The notes: a model not told the origin generated them from the letters alone. A stretch of DNA of 13,279 nucleotides from JBAZTO01 sp041661865 (GCA_041661865.1 JBAZTO010000075.1:1-13279), one strand, 5' to 3'. Positions 7,242 to 13,151 are shown, counted from the first letter of the stretch. Program-made: numbers and translations.

Positions 7242-8618
7242 ATGAGCGGTTCCTCCCAAGACAAGGACGCCCAGGCCCGTCGGCTTTTCCAGGCCGACAA
7301 GGAGGCCCTGTGGCACCCCTTCACGCCCATGCGGCAATGGTTGGCCGAGGAGGACGAGGGCGGCCGCGTCATCGCGTCGGCGGAGGGTTTTGAACTGATC
7401 GACACTGCCGGGCGGCGGTACATCGACGGGTTCTCAAGCCTGTGGTGCAACCTGCACGGCCATCGCGTCCGGCAGATCGACGCCGCCATCGTCGAGCAAC
7501 TGGGCAAGGTCGCCCACACGACGCTGCTGGGCCACGCCGGCATCCCGAGCATCGAGTTGGCCGAGCGGCTGGTGCGGATCGCCCCGCCCAACATGAAGAA
7601 GGTTTTCTACAGCGACAGCGGCGCGACGTCGGTGGAAGTGGCGGCCAAGATGGCCTACCAGTACTACCGCAACCTGGGTCAGGGCAGGCGGCGGCGGTTC
7701 ATCGCCTTTCGCGAAGGCTACCACGGCGACACGATCGGCTCGGTGAGCCTGGGCGGCATCGACACCTTCCACCAGATCTTCCGCCCGCTGCTGTTCGAGG
7801 CCACCTTCGTTGATTCGCCCAACGCGTATCATCACCCCGCCGGCAGCGAGGCGGGGAGTGTTGTGCTGGGACAGATCGACGCGATCCTGTCCGCGGCGGC
7901 GGGGGAGTACTGCGCCGTGATCGTCGAGCCGCTGGTGCAGGGCGCCGGCGGCATGCTGACGCACCCGGCGGGCTTCCTCAGGGCCCTGCGCGAGTTGACG
8001 AGCCGCCACGACGTGTTGCTGATCGCCGATGAGGTGGCCACCGGTTTCTGCCGCACCGGCATGCTTTTCGCCTGCCAGCACGAGCAGGTCCAGCCGGACC
8101 TGATGTGCCTGGGCAAGGGGCTGACCGGCGGCTATCTGCCCGTCGCGGCGACCTTGGCCACGCAGGCGATTTTCGACGCCTTCTGCGGCGATATCGCCGA
8201 GGGCAAGACGTTTTATCATGGCCACACTTTTACGGGCAACGCCCTGGGCTGTGCGGCCGCGGTGGCCAGCGTGGACCTGATCTTCTCCTCCGGCCTGCTG
8301 GATCAACTGCCGGCCAAGGTGGAACTGATCCGCCGTCGCCTGGCTGAACTGGCCGACCACCCCAACGTGGGCGACATCCGCCAGTGCGGCATGATGGTGG
8401 GCATCGAACTGCTGGCCGATCGCAAGGGGCGGCAGGGGTTTGACCTGTTGCGGCGTGTGGGGGCGGCCGTCTGCAAGCAGGCGCGGCGACAGGGGATCAT
8501 CATTCGGCCGCTGGGCGACGTGGTGGTGCTCATGCCCGCCCCGGCCATGGACACGGCGACATTGGAAAGGTTGCTCACAGGTGTCATCGCGACGATACAC
8601 GTATACTTCGCGGGCTGA
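7242..8618 (+). CDS. bioA: Adenosylmethionine-8-amino-7-oxononanoate aminotransferase (DAPA synthase)
   Basis: The 458-residue product is a class III, PLP-dependent aminotransferase. BioA converts KAPA to 7,8-diaminopelargonate using S-adenosylmethionine as amino donor in biotin synthesis. The BioA-type N-terminus LWHPFTPMRQW (23-33) is present, along with SLWCNLHGH (66-74), SGATSVE (126-132) for phosphate binding, GYHGDT (159-164), the ADEVATGF cofactor motif with D263, and LGKGLTGGYLP with K292 as Schiff-base lysine. Length is slightly above the usual 425-450. The start ATG lies 11 bp after the stop of the GNAT gene, with an AAGG that overlaps that stop. The 3' end overlaps the proposed bioD start by 38 bp. 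The bioD neighbour makes bioA far more likely than another class III aminotransferase. Confidence 0.93.
   Translation: MSGSSQDKDAQARRLFQADKEALWHPFTPMRQWLAEEDEGGRVIASAEGFELIDTAGRRYIDGFSSLWCNLHGHRVRQIDAAIVEQLGKVAHTTLLGHAGIPSIELAERLVRIAPPNMKKVFYSDSGATSVEVAAKMAYQYYRNLGQGRRRRFIAFREGYHGDTIGSVSLGGIDTFHQIFRPLLFEATFVDSPNAYHHPAGSEAGSVVLGQIDAILSAAAGEYCAVIVEPLVQGAGGMLTHPAGFLRALRELTSRHDVLLIADEVATGFCRTGMLFACQHEQVQPDLMCLGKGLTGGYLPVAATLATQAIFDAFCGDIAEGKTFYHGHTFTGNALGCAAAVASVDLIFSSGLLDQLPAKVELIRRRLAELADHPNVGDIRQCGMMVGIELLADRKGRQGFDLLRRVGAAVCKQARRQGIIIRPLGDVVVLMPAPAMDTATLERLLTGVIATIHVYFAG
8564..8570 (+). promoter_or_regulatory. Ribosome binding site deciding the bioD start
   Basis: GGAAAGG inside the 3' end of bioA lies 10 nt before GTG 8581. 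That GTG is in frame with BioD, while no ATG is available in that frame near the BioD core. This supports a GTG start and translational coupling to bioA. Confidence 0.5.
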
Positions 8619-9426
8619 GGCGTTCGACTTCGATGTCTCAGCCTATCCGCCGCTGCCCCGCCTGCGCGGGCTGCTGGTGACCGGCACCGACACGGAGGTC
8701 GGCAAGACACTCGTCGCCGGGGCCATCGCCCGCCAGCTCCGTCATGGCGGCCAGAGTGTGGAGGTGTTCAAACCCGTGGCCACCGGCTGCCCGCGCCAGC
8801 GCGAAGGCCTGGTCAGCGCCGATGCGATGTTCCTGGCCGCCTGCGCCGACTCGCGGCGAACGCTCTCGGAGATCACGCCCCTGCGGTACTCGGCGGCACT
8901 GGCCCCCAACATAGCAGCCCAGCGCGAGGGTAAGAGCGTCGATCTGGAGGCGATCTTCGCCGAGTATCGCCGCCTCGAAGGCGTCGCCGACGCGGTGATT
9001 GTCGAGGGAGTGGGGGGGCTGCTGTGCCCCATCAGCGATGAATTCTGGGTCATCCATATGGCCAGGATGCTGGCCCTGCCGCTGGTGATCGTCGCGCGGG
9101 CGGGCCTGGGGACGATCAATCACACGCTGCTGACCCTCCAGGTGGCGCGGGCGGCGGGGCTGAAGGTCGCCGGCGTGGTGGTCAATCGCTACCGCATCGA
9201 GCCGGCGGCGGAGGCGGAACTGAAGAAGGATGCCCAGCCCTACACGCGCGGCGATGCCGACCTGGCCATCTACACCAATCCCCAGCAGATCGGCAGACTC
9301 GGGCAGGTGCCGATCCTGGCCGTCGTGCCCGAAGAGCCCGCCAGCAGCGTCGAGAAGCTCAGCGTCGGCCCCGAAACGCAGTTCGCCGTCGGCCAGGTGG
9401 ACTGGTGCGAGTTGATGGACAGGTGA
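8581..9426 (+). CDS. bioD: ATP-dependent dethiobiotin synthetase
   Basis: BioD closes the ureido ring of dethiobiotin from 7,8-diaminopelargonate, CO2 and ATP. From GTG 8581 the product is 281 residues. It contains the P-loop GTDTEVGKT (35-43), FKPVATGC (63-70), a VEGVGGLLCPI motif (141-151) and the VVVNRYR strand (199-205). The start is uncertain: in this frame the only plausible initiator with a Shine-Dalgarno sequence is GTG 8581, 38 bp inside bioA. This gives about 30 residues before the usual N-terminal LRGLLVTGTDT. A CTG at 8653 or 8662 would give a protein of more typical length. It is the last gene of the unit and is followed by repeats and terminator hairpins rather than another gene. 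Confidence 0.9.
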   Translation: MSSRRYTYTSRAEAFDFDVSAYPPLPRLRGLLVTGTDTEVGKTLVAGAIARQLRHGGQSVEVFKPVATGCPRQREGLVSADAMFLAACADSRRTLSEITPLRYSAALAPNIAAQREGKSVDLEAIFAEYRRLEGVADAVIVEGVGGLLCPISDEFWVIHMARMLALPLVIVARAGLGTINHTLLTLQVARAAGLKVAGVVVNRYRIEPAAEAELKKDAQPYTRGDADLAIYTNPQQIGRLGQVPILAVVPEEPASSVEKLSVGPETQFAVGQVDWCELMDR

Positions 9427-9431
9427 ACCTG

Positions 9432-9511
9432 CCGAAATGCCGGAAGACCGGACTGCCGAGAGACCGGAGTACCGAGAGACCGGAGTACCGAAGGGCCGGA
9501 GTACCGGAAGG
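9432..9511 (+). repeat. Ten tandem 8-bp units (CCGRARNR-like)
   Basis: Starting 6 bp after the bioD stop, ten consecutive octamers each begin with CCG: CCGAAATG, CCGGAAGA, CCGGACTG, CCGAGAGA, CCGGAGTA, CCGAGAGA, CCGGAGTA, CCGAAGGG, CCGGAGTA and CCGGAAGG. Within it a 16-bp compound unit (CCGAGAGA-CCGGAGTA) is repeated exactly twice and a third time with changes. This is a microsatellite-like array. It is not coding in the bioD frame, which has already ended. Confidence 0.85.
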
Positions 9512-9541
9512 CAGCCGACGGAATAAGGCCGTTGCTCTTTA

Positions 9542-9630
9542 GAGCCTATCCCAATAGGTGGCACAGCTTTTTCAAGCTGTGCCATGCACAGGCTGGAAAG
9601 CCTGTGCCACACACCTACTGAGATAGGTTC
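9542..9630. mobile_element. 89-bp MITE-like element with inverted ends and TTA duplication
   Basis: The 18-bp ends GAGCCTATCCCAATAGGT (9542-9559) and the reverse complement of 9613-9630 (GAACCTATCTCAGTAGGT) match at 15 of 18 positions. The element is flanked on both sides by TTA (9539-9541 and 9631-9633), which looks like a 3-bp target duplication. Inside are two hairpins: GGCACAGCTT/AAGCTGTGCC with loop TTTC (9560-9583) and GCACAGGCT/AGCCTGTGC with loop GGAA (9586-9607). No coding capacity is present. GAG ends with a TNA duplication recall the IS1031 group of the IS5 family; this assignment is an inference from memory of that group. Confidence 0.6.
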
Positions 9631-9701
9631 TTAGCCGCGTAGCGGCGCCTTTCTTAGCCCATGGCGAGGCCGAAGGCGAGCCATGGGCTGAAGCGCGAGA
9701 T

Positions 9702-9721
9702 AAAAAAAGCCCCGTAGGGGC
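9702..9721 (-). terminator. Intrinsic terminator facing the PEP-CTERM gene
   Basis: Read on the minus strand this is GCCCC-TAC-GGGGC followed by seven T residues. That is a compact, strong rho-independent terminator, about 170 bp after the stop of the PEP-CTERM gene. The outer hairpin at 9810-9822 (GCACC-GCA-GGTGC, then GTCTTTCTT) is a possible earlier stop on the same strand. Confidence 0.65.
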
Positions 9722-9737
9722 GCCTTGACGTCAAGAC

Positions 9738-9756
9738 GCTCCTACGGAGCTTTATT
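9738..9756 (+). terminator. Probable intrinsic terminator after the bioD unit
   Basis: On the plus strand GCTCC-TAC-GGAGC is followed by TTTATT. It mirrors the minus-strand terminator across the CTTGACGTCAAG palindrome. The hairpin GCCGC-GTA-GCGGC at 9634-9646 followed by GCCTTTCTT may already stop transcription earlier. Confidence 0.5.
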
Positions 9757-9887
9757 CGGTAAAACACACACTGGCTTTCCCCGGGCTTCCGCCCGGGGCT
9801 AAGAAAGACGCACCTGCGGTGCTGATCTGGAGAAACGGTAGCCGAGCAAACGGCAGTCCAGGAAGCAGCAGGCACGGAAGACTGTGC

Positions 9888-10541
9888 TTACGGTTTGCGT
9901 CTACGGAGCAATGCCAGGCCGCTCAAGGCCAGGACCGTCAGGGTGGCCGGCTCGGGAACGCTGCTGAAGGTCAGGTTGTCCAGCTCGGCGACGTCCAGGG
10001 ATATCTCCACGCTGGCGATGTCCTGATCGGCGTAGATGCCCATGAAGCCGTACTGGGCAATGCCGTGGGTGCCGTCAATCAGGGCGTCCTGGAAGCTGAC
10101 GGCTTCGATGGTCTCGCCGGCGGCGTTCTTGGCCGTGAAGGTCGGCGCGGTGAGCGAGCTTGTGTCATTGACGATCCAGAAGCCGAATGCCCGCACCGGC
10201 TCGCTGAAGGACATGACGAACAAATCCTGTGCGGGGCCGGGGATCGAGTTGTTCGGCGAACCGCCGACGGCCTGTGCGAAATCGAAGTCGCTCCCGCCGT
10301 CGTTGACCCAGGTCAAGACCTGGTCGAAGGCCACGCCCTGAAGTGCATATTCGTCGGCTGCGTACATGTCCTGGCCGCCGTATTCGGGCAGGTCAACGGC
10401 ATAGCCCAGGCCGTCGGTCTCAAAGTCGATGACGGTCTTGCTGATCCCGTTGAAGAAACTCGCGTCGGAGATGACCGAGGCCGGCGCCATCGGCGCAACA
10501 GCAAGCAGCAGCGCAATCAAAGAGAGAATCCGCACCTTCAT
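9888..10541 (-). CDS. PEP-CTERM sorting-domain secreted protein
   Basis: The 217-residue product starts with a Sec signal (KVR, then a hydrophobic run to about residue 19; likely cleavage after PA21). It ends with a canonical PEP-CTERM signal: SVPEPATL at 194-201, a hydrophobic segment and the RRRKP tail. Such proteins are processed and sorted at the envelope by an exosortase, which is not encoded in this window. The middle (about 30-190) is a beta-rich domain with no catalytic motif; DFETDGLGY and AFGFWIVND resemble the carbohydrate-binding-like domains common in PEP-CTERM proteins. The start is well supported by AAGGAG 6 nt upstream of the ATG. It is a single gene, convergent with the bioD unit and downstream of ruvC on the same strand, with its own candidate promoter. 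Confidence 0.92.
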   Translation of the reverse strand: MKVRILSLIALLLAVAPMAPASVISDASFFNGISKTVIDFETDGLGYAVDLPEYGGQDMYAADEYALQGVAFDQVLTWVNDGGSDFDFAQAVGGSPNNSIPGPAQDLFVMSFSEPVRAFGFWIVNDTSSLTAPTFTAKNAAGETIEAVSFQDALIDGTHGIAQYGFMGIYADQDIASVEISLDVAELDNLTFSSVPEPATLTVLALSGLALLRRRKP

Positions 10542-10547
10542 GACTAG

Positions 10548-10553
10548 CTCCTT
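10548..10553 (-). promoter_or_regulatory. Strong ribosome binding site of the PEP-CTERM gene
   Basis: On the minus strand AAGGAG precedes the ATG at 10541 by 6 nt. It is the best Shine-Dalgarno match in the window apart from that of the 26-residue gene. Confidence 0.7.
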
Positions 10554-10565
10554 TTCCTTCCGATT

Positions 10566-10590
10566 TGCGAGCCCCGGAGAGAGGCTCGCA
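10566..10590 (-). other. Hairpin in the leader of the PEP-CTERM gene
   Basis: TGCGAGCC and GGCTCGCA form a perfect 8-bp stem with a 9-nt loop, just upstream of the ribosome site of the PEP-CTERM gene. Read on the minus strand it is followed by AAATCGG rather than T residues, so it is not a typical terminator for ruvC. It could affect mRNA stability or translation of the PEP-CTERM gene. Confidence 0.45.
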
Positions 10591-10601
10591 GGCTCTGGAG
10601 G

Positions 10602-10632
10602 ATAGAGTGCCTGCCGCGGGCGGCTAAGTCAA
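10602..10632 (-). promoter_or_regulatory. Candidate promoter of the PEP-CTERM gene
   Basis: On the minus strand TTGACT (10627-10632) is followed after 19 bp by CTCTAT (10602-10607), or after 20 bp by TCTATC. The -35 is good but the -10 is poor. The rest of the ruvC-PEP-CTERM gap (10633-10760) holds no gene that I can support. Confidence 0.3.
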
Positions 10633-10760
10633 GAGAAAACGTCCGCGAAAATGGGCGCGAAACAGGTAATCTGTCCCGGGGCTGGGCAGCGGGACACCCG
10701 AAGTGGGCCCGCGTCCGGGGTGCTTGGCGGCCCGGCGGGAGCGTGCTCAGGTTTCGCGCC

Positions 10761-11261
10761 TCAGCCGTGCAACCGGTGCCGGCCCGCGCAGAGTGCGATG
10801 GCCAGCGCGTCGGCCACGTCCGGCGGGTTGGGAAGTTCCTCCAGCCGACAGACCGCCTGGATGGCCCGCTGCATCTGGAGCTTGGAAGCGTGGCCGTTGC
10901 CGGTGAGGCTTTTCTTGATCTTGGTGGAGGCCAGGTCCTCCACGCCCACGCCCGCCTGCTGACAGGCCAACAGCACAATGCCTCTGGCATGGGCCATGAG
11001 AATGGCCGTACGCGGGTGATTGTAGTGAGCGTAGATTTGCTCGACGGCGGCCAGGTCGGGCTTCATCTCCGACAGCAGTTGGGCCAATTCCGCATGAATC
11101 TGTGCGATTCGCTCGGCCATGCTCCCTCGCGGGTTGGTCCGCAGCGTGCCGGCCTCCACCACGCGATGATCGCGACCGTGGAACTCCACGATCGCGTAAC
11201 CGGTGATGTTCAATCCCGGATCGATGCCCAAGACTCGGAATGTCCCGTTGGAACCTGACAT
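10761..11261 (-). CDS. ruvC: Holliday junction resolvase RuvC
   Basis: RuvC is the Holliday-junction endonuclease that works with the RuvAB branch-migration motor in recombinational repair. The 166-residue product has GIDPG with catalytic D14, AVEQIY with E74, and PDVADALAIA with D148 and D151, so the full acidic tetrad is present. It also has HPRTAILMAHARG (82-94) and the LTGNGHASK loop (119-127) typical of RuvC. The start ATG 11261 gives the family N-terminus; the open frame extends 33 codons upstream, but that part runs through repeat-like intergenic DNA. No good Shine-Dalgarno sequence is visible (ATTCTCTCTC precedes the ATG). It is downstream of cysS on the same strand, 134 bp away, so read-through from cysS is possible. 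ruvA and ruvB are not in the window. Confidence 0.95.
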   Translation of the reverse strand: MSGSNGTFRVLGIDPGLNITGYAIVEFHGRDHRVVEAGTLRTNPRGSMAERIAQIHAELAQLLSEMKPDLAAVEQIYAHYNHPRTAILMAHARGIVLLACQQAGVGVEDLASTKIKKSLTGNGHASKLQMQRAIQAVCRLEELPNPPDVADALAIALCAGRHRLHG

Positions 11262-11273
11262 GAGAGAGAATCT

Positions 11274-11300
11274 ATCACAGAAAGCACAAAGATCACAGAG
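11274..11300. repeat. Three tandem 9-bp units upstream of ruvC
   Basis: ATCACAGAA, AGCACAAAG and ATCACAGAG stand in tandem. On the minus strand this reads CTCTGTGAT-CTTTGTGCT-TTCTGTGAT. It lies directly in the ruvC leader. Such CTCTGTG-type runs recur between genes in many bacterial genomes; function unknown. Confidence 0.5.
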
Positions 11301-11320
11301 GCGTTCAAAGTGCGGAGGCC

Positions 11321-11380
11321 GAAGTGCGGAAAACCCATTGGGCCATCGGCCGCTCCACATCGCTTCGCACTACGCACTTC
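11321..11380. repeat. Direct and inverted short repeats in the cysS-ruvC gap
   Basis: GAAGTGCG (11321-11328) and CGCACTTC (11373-11380) are perfect inverted arms enclosing a GGCC-ATC-GGCC hairpin (11341-11351). AAGTGCGGA also occurs twice in direct orientation, at 11308-11316 and 11322-11330. No T run marks it as a terminator. Confidence 0.45.
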
Positions 11381-11395
11381 ACACCACGCACGTTG

Positions 11396-12805
11396 TCAGG
11401 CTTTTCGCCAACCCGTGCCGCCGGGCTTATCTTCCAGCACGATGCCCATGTCCGAAAGCTGCTTGCGGATCGCGTCGGCGCGGGCGAAATCCCTGGCCTT
11501 GCGGGCTTCCAGGCGATCATGGATGAGCTTCTCGATTACCTGGGCCTCGTCACCCAGCGACTCTTCCTGCATCTGGGCGACGCCCAGGCCCAGCACCACG
11601 TCCATGGCCAGGAGCGTGGCATAGACGCTGCCCTTGTCGGCCTGGGCATCCTTGAGCACGCCCCACATCGCCGCCACGGCGCGCGGCATGTTCAGGTCGT
11701 CCTCGACGGCCTGGCGGAACTCCTGCATGTATTTTTCGACCAGCGGCTCGGCGCCGCGGCAGGCCGGCCGGAGTTCCAGCACCGCCCGCTTGAGCCGGCC
11801 GTAGGCGTTGACGGCGGCGTCCATGGCGTCCCAGGTAAAGGCCAGTTGCTGGCGGTAGTGGGCGCCGAGGCAGAAGTACCGGTAGGCCAGCGCGTCGTAG
11901 CCCTTCTCGATCAGGCGATCCAGCGTGAGGAATTCACCGCTGGATTTGGACATCTTGACCGCCTCGGCGCTGCCCTCGCGCGGGAAGACCAGGAACTCGC
12001 CATGCATCCACCAGTTGACCCAGGGGTGCCCCAACGCCGCCTCGGCCTGCGCGATCTCGTTGGTGTGGTGGACGGCCATGTGGTCGATGCCGCCGCAGTG
12101 AATGTCCAGCCGCTCGCCCAGGTGCTTGATGGCCATGGCCGAGCATTCGATGTGCCAGCCGGGGAAGCCCACGCCCCAGGGGCTGGGCCATTCCATCTGG
12201 CGCTGTGCGTCCCTGGGCGAAAACTTCCACAGGGCGAAGTCGGTGGCGTTCCTCTTGCCCTCCACCATTTCGATCCTCGCCCCGGCCTTGAGGCCCTCGA
12301 CGTCCAGCCGCACCAGCTTGCCGTAGTCGCTCAGCCTGGAAGTGTCGAAGTAGACACCGTCGCCAATGATGTAGGTGTAACCCTTCTCTTCGAGCGTCCT
12401 GATCATCGCGATCTGCTCGGAAATGTGGTCGGTGGCCTTGCACCACAGGTCAGGCTGGATGATGTTGAGGCGACGGAGATCGGCCACGAATGCCCGCTGG
12501 AAAAACTCGGCGATCTCCCAGGCGCTCTTGCCCTCGCGGGCGGCGCCCTTCTCCATCTTGTCCTCGCCGACGTCCGCGTCGCTGGTCAGGTGCCCCACAT
12601 CGGTGATGTTCATCACGTGCCTCACCTGGAAGCCGCAGAACTGCAGCCCACGCTTGAGAATGTCTTCAAAGAGGTACGTTCGCAGGTTGCCGATGTGAGC
12701 GTAGTTGTAGACCGTCAGCCCGCAGGTATAGAGGCCGACCTTGTTGTCCTCGATCGGGCGAAACTCCTCCACCGACCGCGTCATCGTGTTCCAGAGTCGA
12801 AGCAT
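11396..12805 (-). CDS. cysS: Cysteinyl-tRNA synthetase
   Basis: CysRS is the class I synthetase that charges tRNA-Cys in the cytoplasm. The 469-residue product has YTCGLTVYNYAHIGN with Zn ligand C28 and the HIGN signature (37-40), WHIECSAMA with C221, GGIDHMAVHHTNE with H246 and E250 completing the zinc site, and KMSKS at 284-288. All four zinc ligands line up with those of the E. coli enzyme. The C-terminal helical anticodon domain is complete. The start at 12805 gives the usual MLRLWNTMTR opening and has GGGAAAG 6 nt upstream. The frame is open a further 67 codons to 13006, but that stretch covers a terminator and promoter and is not family-like. Expression probably comes from its own promoter at 12866-12894. 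Confidence 0.97.
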   Translation of the reverse strand: MLRLWNTMTRSVEEFRPIEDNKVGLYTCGLTVYNYAHIGNLRTYLFEDILKRGLQFCGFQVRHVMNITDVGHLTSDADVGEDKMEKGAAREGKSAWEIAEFFQRAFVADLRRLNIIQPDLWCKATDHISEQIAMIRTLEEKGYTYIIGDGVYFDTSRLSDYGKLVRLDVEGLKAGARIEMVEGKRNATDFALWKFSPRDAQRQMEWPSPWGVGFPGWHIECSAMAIKHLGERLDIHCGGIDHMAVHHTNEIAQAEAALGHPWVNWWMHGEFLVFPREGSAEAVKMSKSSGEFLTLDRLIEKGYDALAYRYFCLGAHYRQQLAFTWDAMDAAVNAYGRLKRAVLELRPACRGAEPLVEKYMQEFRQAVEDDLNMPRAVAAMWGVLKDAQADKGSVYATLLAMDVVLGLGVAQMQEESLGDEAQVIEKLIHDRLEARKARDFARADAIRKQLSDMGIVLEDKPGGTGWRKA

Positions 12806-12865
12806 GTCGCACTTTCCCGGTTTCGTGAAGGCGGGCGTTTTCCATTCCGCCGGCCGCTGGAGAAG

Positions 12866-12894
12866 ATAGTACGCCCTGCAAATATTCCGGGCAA
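12866..12894 (-). promoter_or_regulatory. Candidate sigma70-type promoter of cysS
   Basis: On the minus strand TTGCCC (12889-12894) is separated by exactly 17 bp from TACTAT (12866-12871). It lies between the upstream terminator and the cysS start, about 60 bp before the ATG. Confidence 0.45.
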
Positions 12895-12940
12895 GCTTTC
12901 CCTTGGCCTCGGGCGGAGCCGGCCCACGAATGAAGGAAGC

Positions 12941-13000
12941 ATAAAAACAAGCGAGGCGAGGAGGCTGGCCAATCTCCAGGCCGAACCTGCTCGCCTCGCT
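12941..13000 (-). terminator. Rho-independent terminator after the 26-residue gene
   Basis: On the minus strand AGCGAGGCGAG (12990-13000) pairs perfectly with CTCGCCTCGCT (12950-12960). The 29-nt loop contains a further GGCC/GGCC stem. TGTTTTTAT follows. It begins 14 nt after the stop of the small gene and separates that gene from cysS. Confidence 0.8.
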
Positions 13001-13014
13001 GAACAAAGGCGGCT

Positions 13015-13095
13015 CTACTTCTTCTTGCCCTTGAGCGCCTTGTCTTTCTTGGGCTTCTTGACGTTCCTCTGTTGAGCGTTGTTACCCTTGCCCAT
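13015..13095 (-). CDS. Lysine-rich microprotein (26 residues)
   Basis: A short frame opens with ATG 13095 and ends with TAG at 13015-13017. It has an excellent ribosome site, AAGGAG, 6 nt upstream, and an intrinsic terminator directly downstream. The product begins MGKGNNAQQRN and continues with a KKPKKDK...KGKKK tail; 11 of 26 residues are lysine and two more segments are small or amide-rich. It resembles short hypothetical proteins of the MxKGNNxxxNKExKKPK type that I recall from several bacterial phyla; no function is known to me. A highly basic peptide could bind nucleic acid or ribosomes, which is inference only. It lies 72 bp downstream of the HU-like gene on the same strand and may share its transcript. 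Confidence 0.75.
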   Translation of the reverse strand: MGKGNNAQQRNVKKPKKDKALKGKKK

Positions 13096-13137
13096 CTGAA
13101 TCTCCTTTGCGTTTCAAAAAGTGTCTTTGAATCCGCA

Positions 13138-13151
13138 GCACCTGCTGGTGC
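13138..13151 (-). other. Small hairpin between the HU-like gene and the microprotein gene
   Basis: GCACC-AGCA-GGTGC is a perfect 5-bp hairpin 16 nt after the HU-like stop on the minus strand. A TTTTT run follows only about 17 nt later, so termination here would be weak at best. Read-through into the 26-residue gene is plausible. Confidence 0.3.

Larger units (their letters stand above)
9634..9822. repeat. Nested near-symmetric array of REP-like hairpins
   Basis: The stretch is a composite inverted repeat centred near 9728-9730. The outer hairpins are GCCGC-GTA-GCGGC (9634-9646) and GCACC-TGC-GGTGC (9810-9822). Next are 16-bp arms GCGYCTTTCTTAGCCC (9645-9660, and 9796-9811 inverted, 15/16). 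Then come AGCCCATGGC/GCCATGGGCT (9656-9689) and CCCCGGGC-TTCC-GCCCGGGG (9779-9798). The inner hairpins GCCCC-GTA-GGGGC (9709-9721) and GCTCC-TAC-GGAGC (9738-9750) flank the perfect palindrome CTTGACGTCAAG (9724-9735). The two inner 25-bp arms differ by three transitions, two of which form one compensated base pair. It fills the gap between convergent genes. Confidence 0.8.

Noticed and set aside
7434..8600. 388-codon minus-strand open frame opposite bioA
   Set aside because: His/Arg/Gln-rich translation without a family match, antisense to an unmistakable BioA.
8638..9612. Minus-strand open frame opposite bioD extending into the repeats
   Set aside because: It runs through the octamer array and MITE-like element and is antisense to bioD.
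9432..9822. CRISPR array
   Set aside because: The repeats are contiguous octamers or hairpins of differing sequence without regular unique spacers, and no cas gene is present.
9654..9875. 73-codon minus-strand open frame in the repeat gap
   Set aside because: It consists of translated hairpins with no ribosome site or family resemblance.
12806..13006. 67-codon upstream extension of CysS
   Set aside because: It would translate a terminator and a promoter, and the normal CysRS N-terminus with a good ribosome site begins at 12805.
11324..13075. 583-codon plus-strand open frame opposite cysS
   Set aside because: The opposite strand carries the complete cysteinyl-tRNA synthetase with all zinc ligands and both signatures; the plus frame is a shadow that also runs across a terminator and a repeat region.
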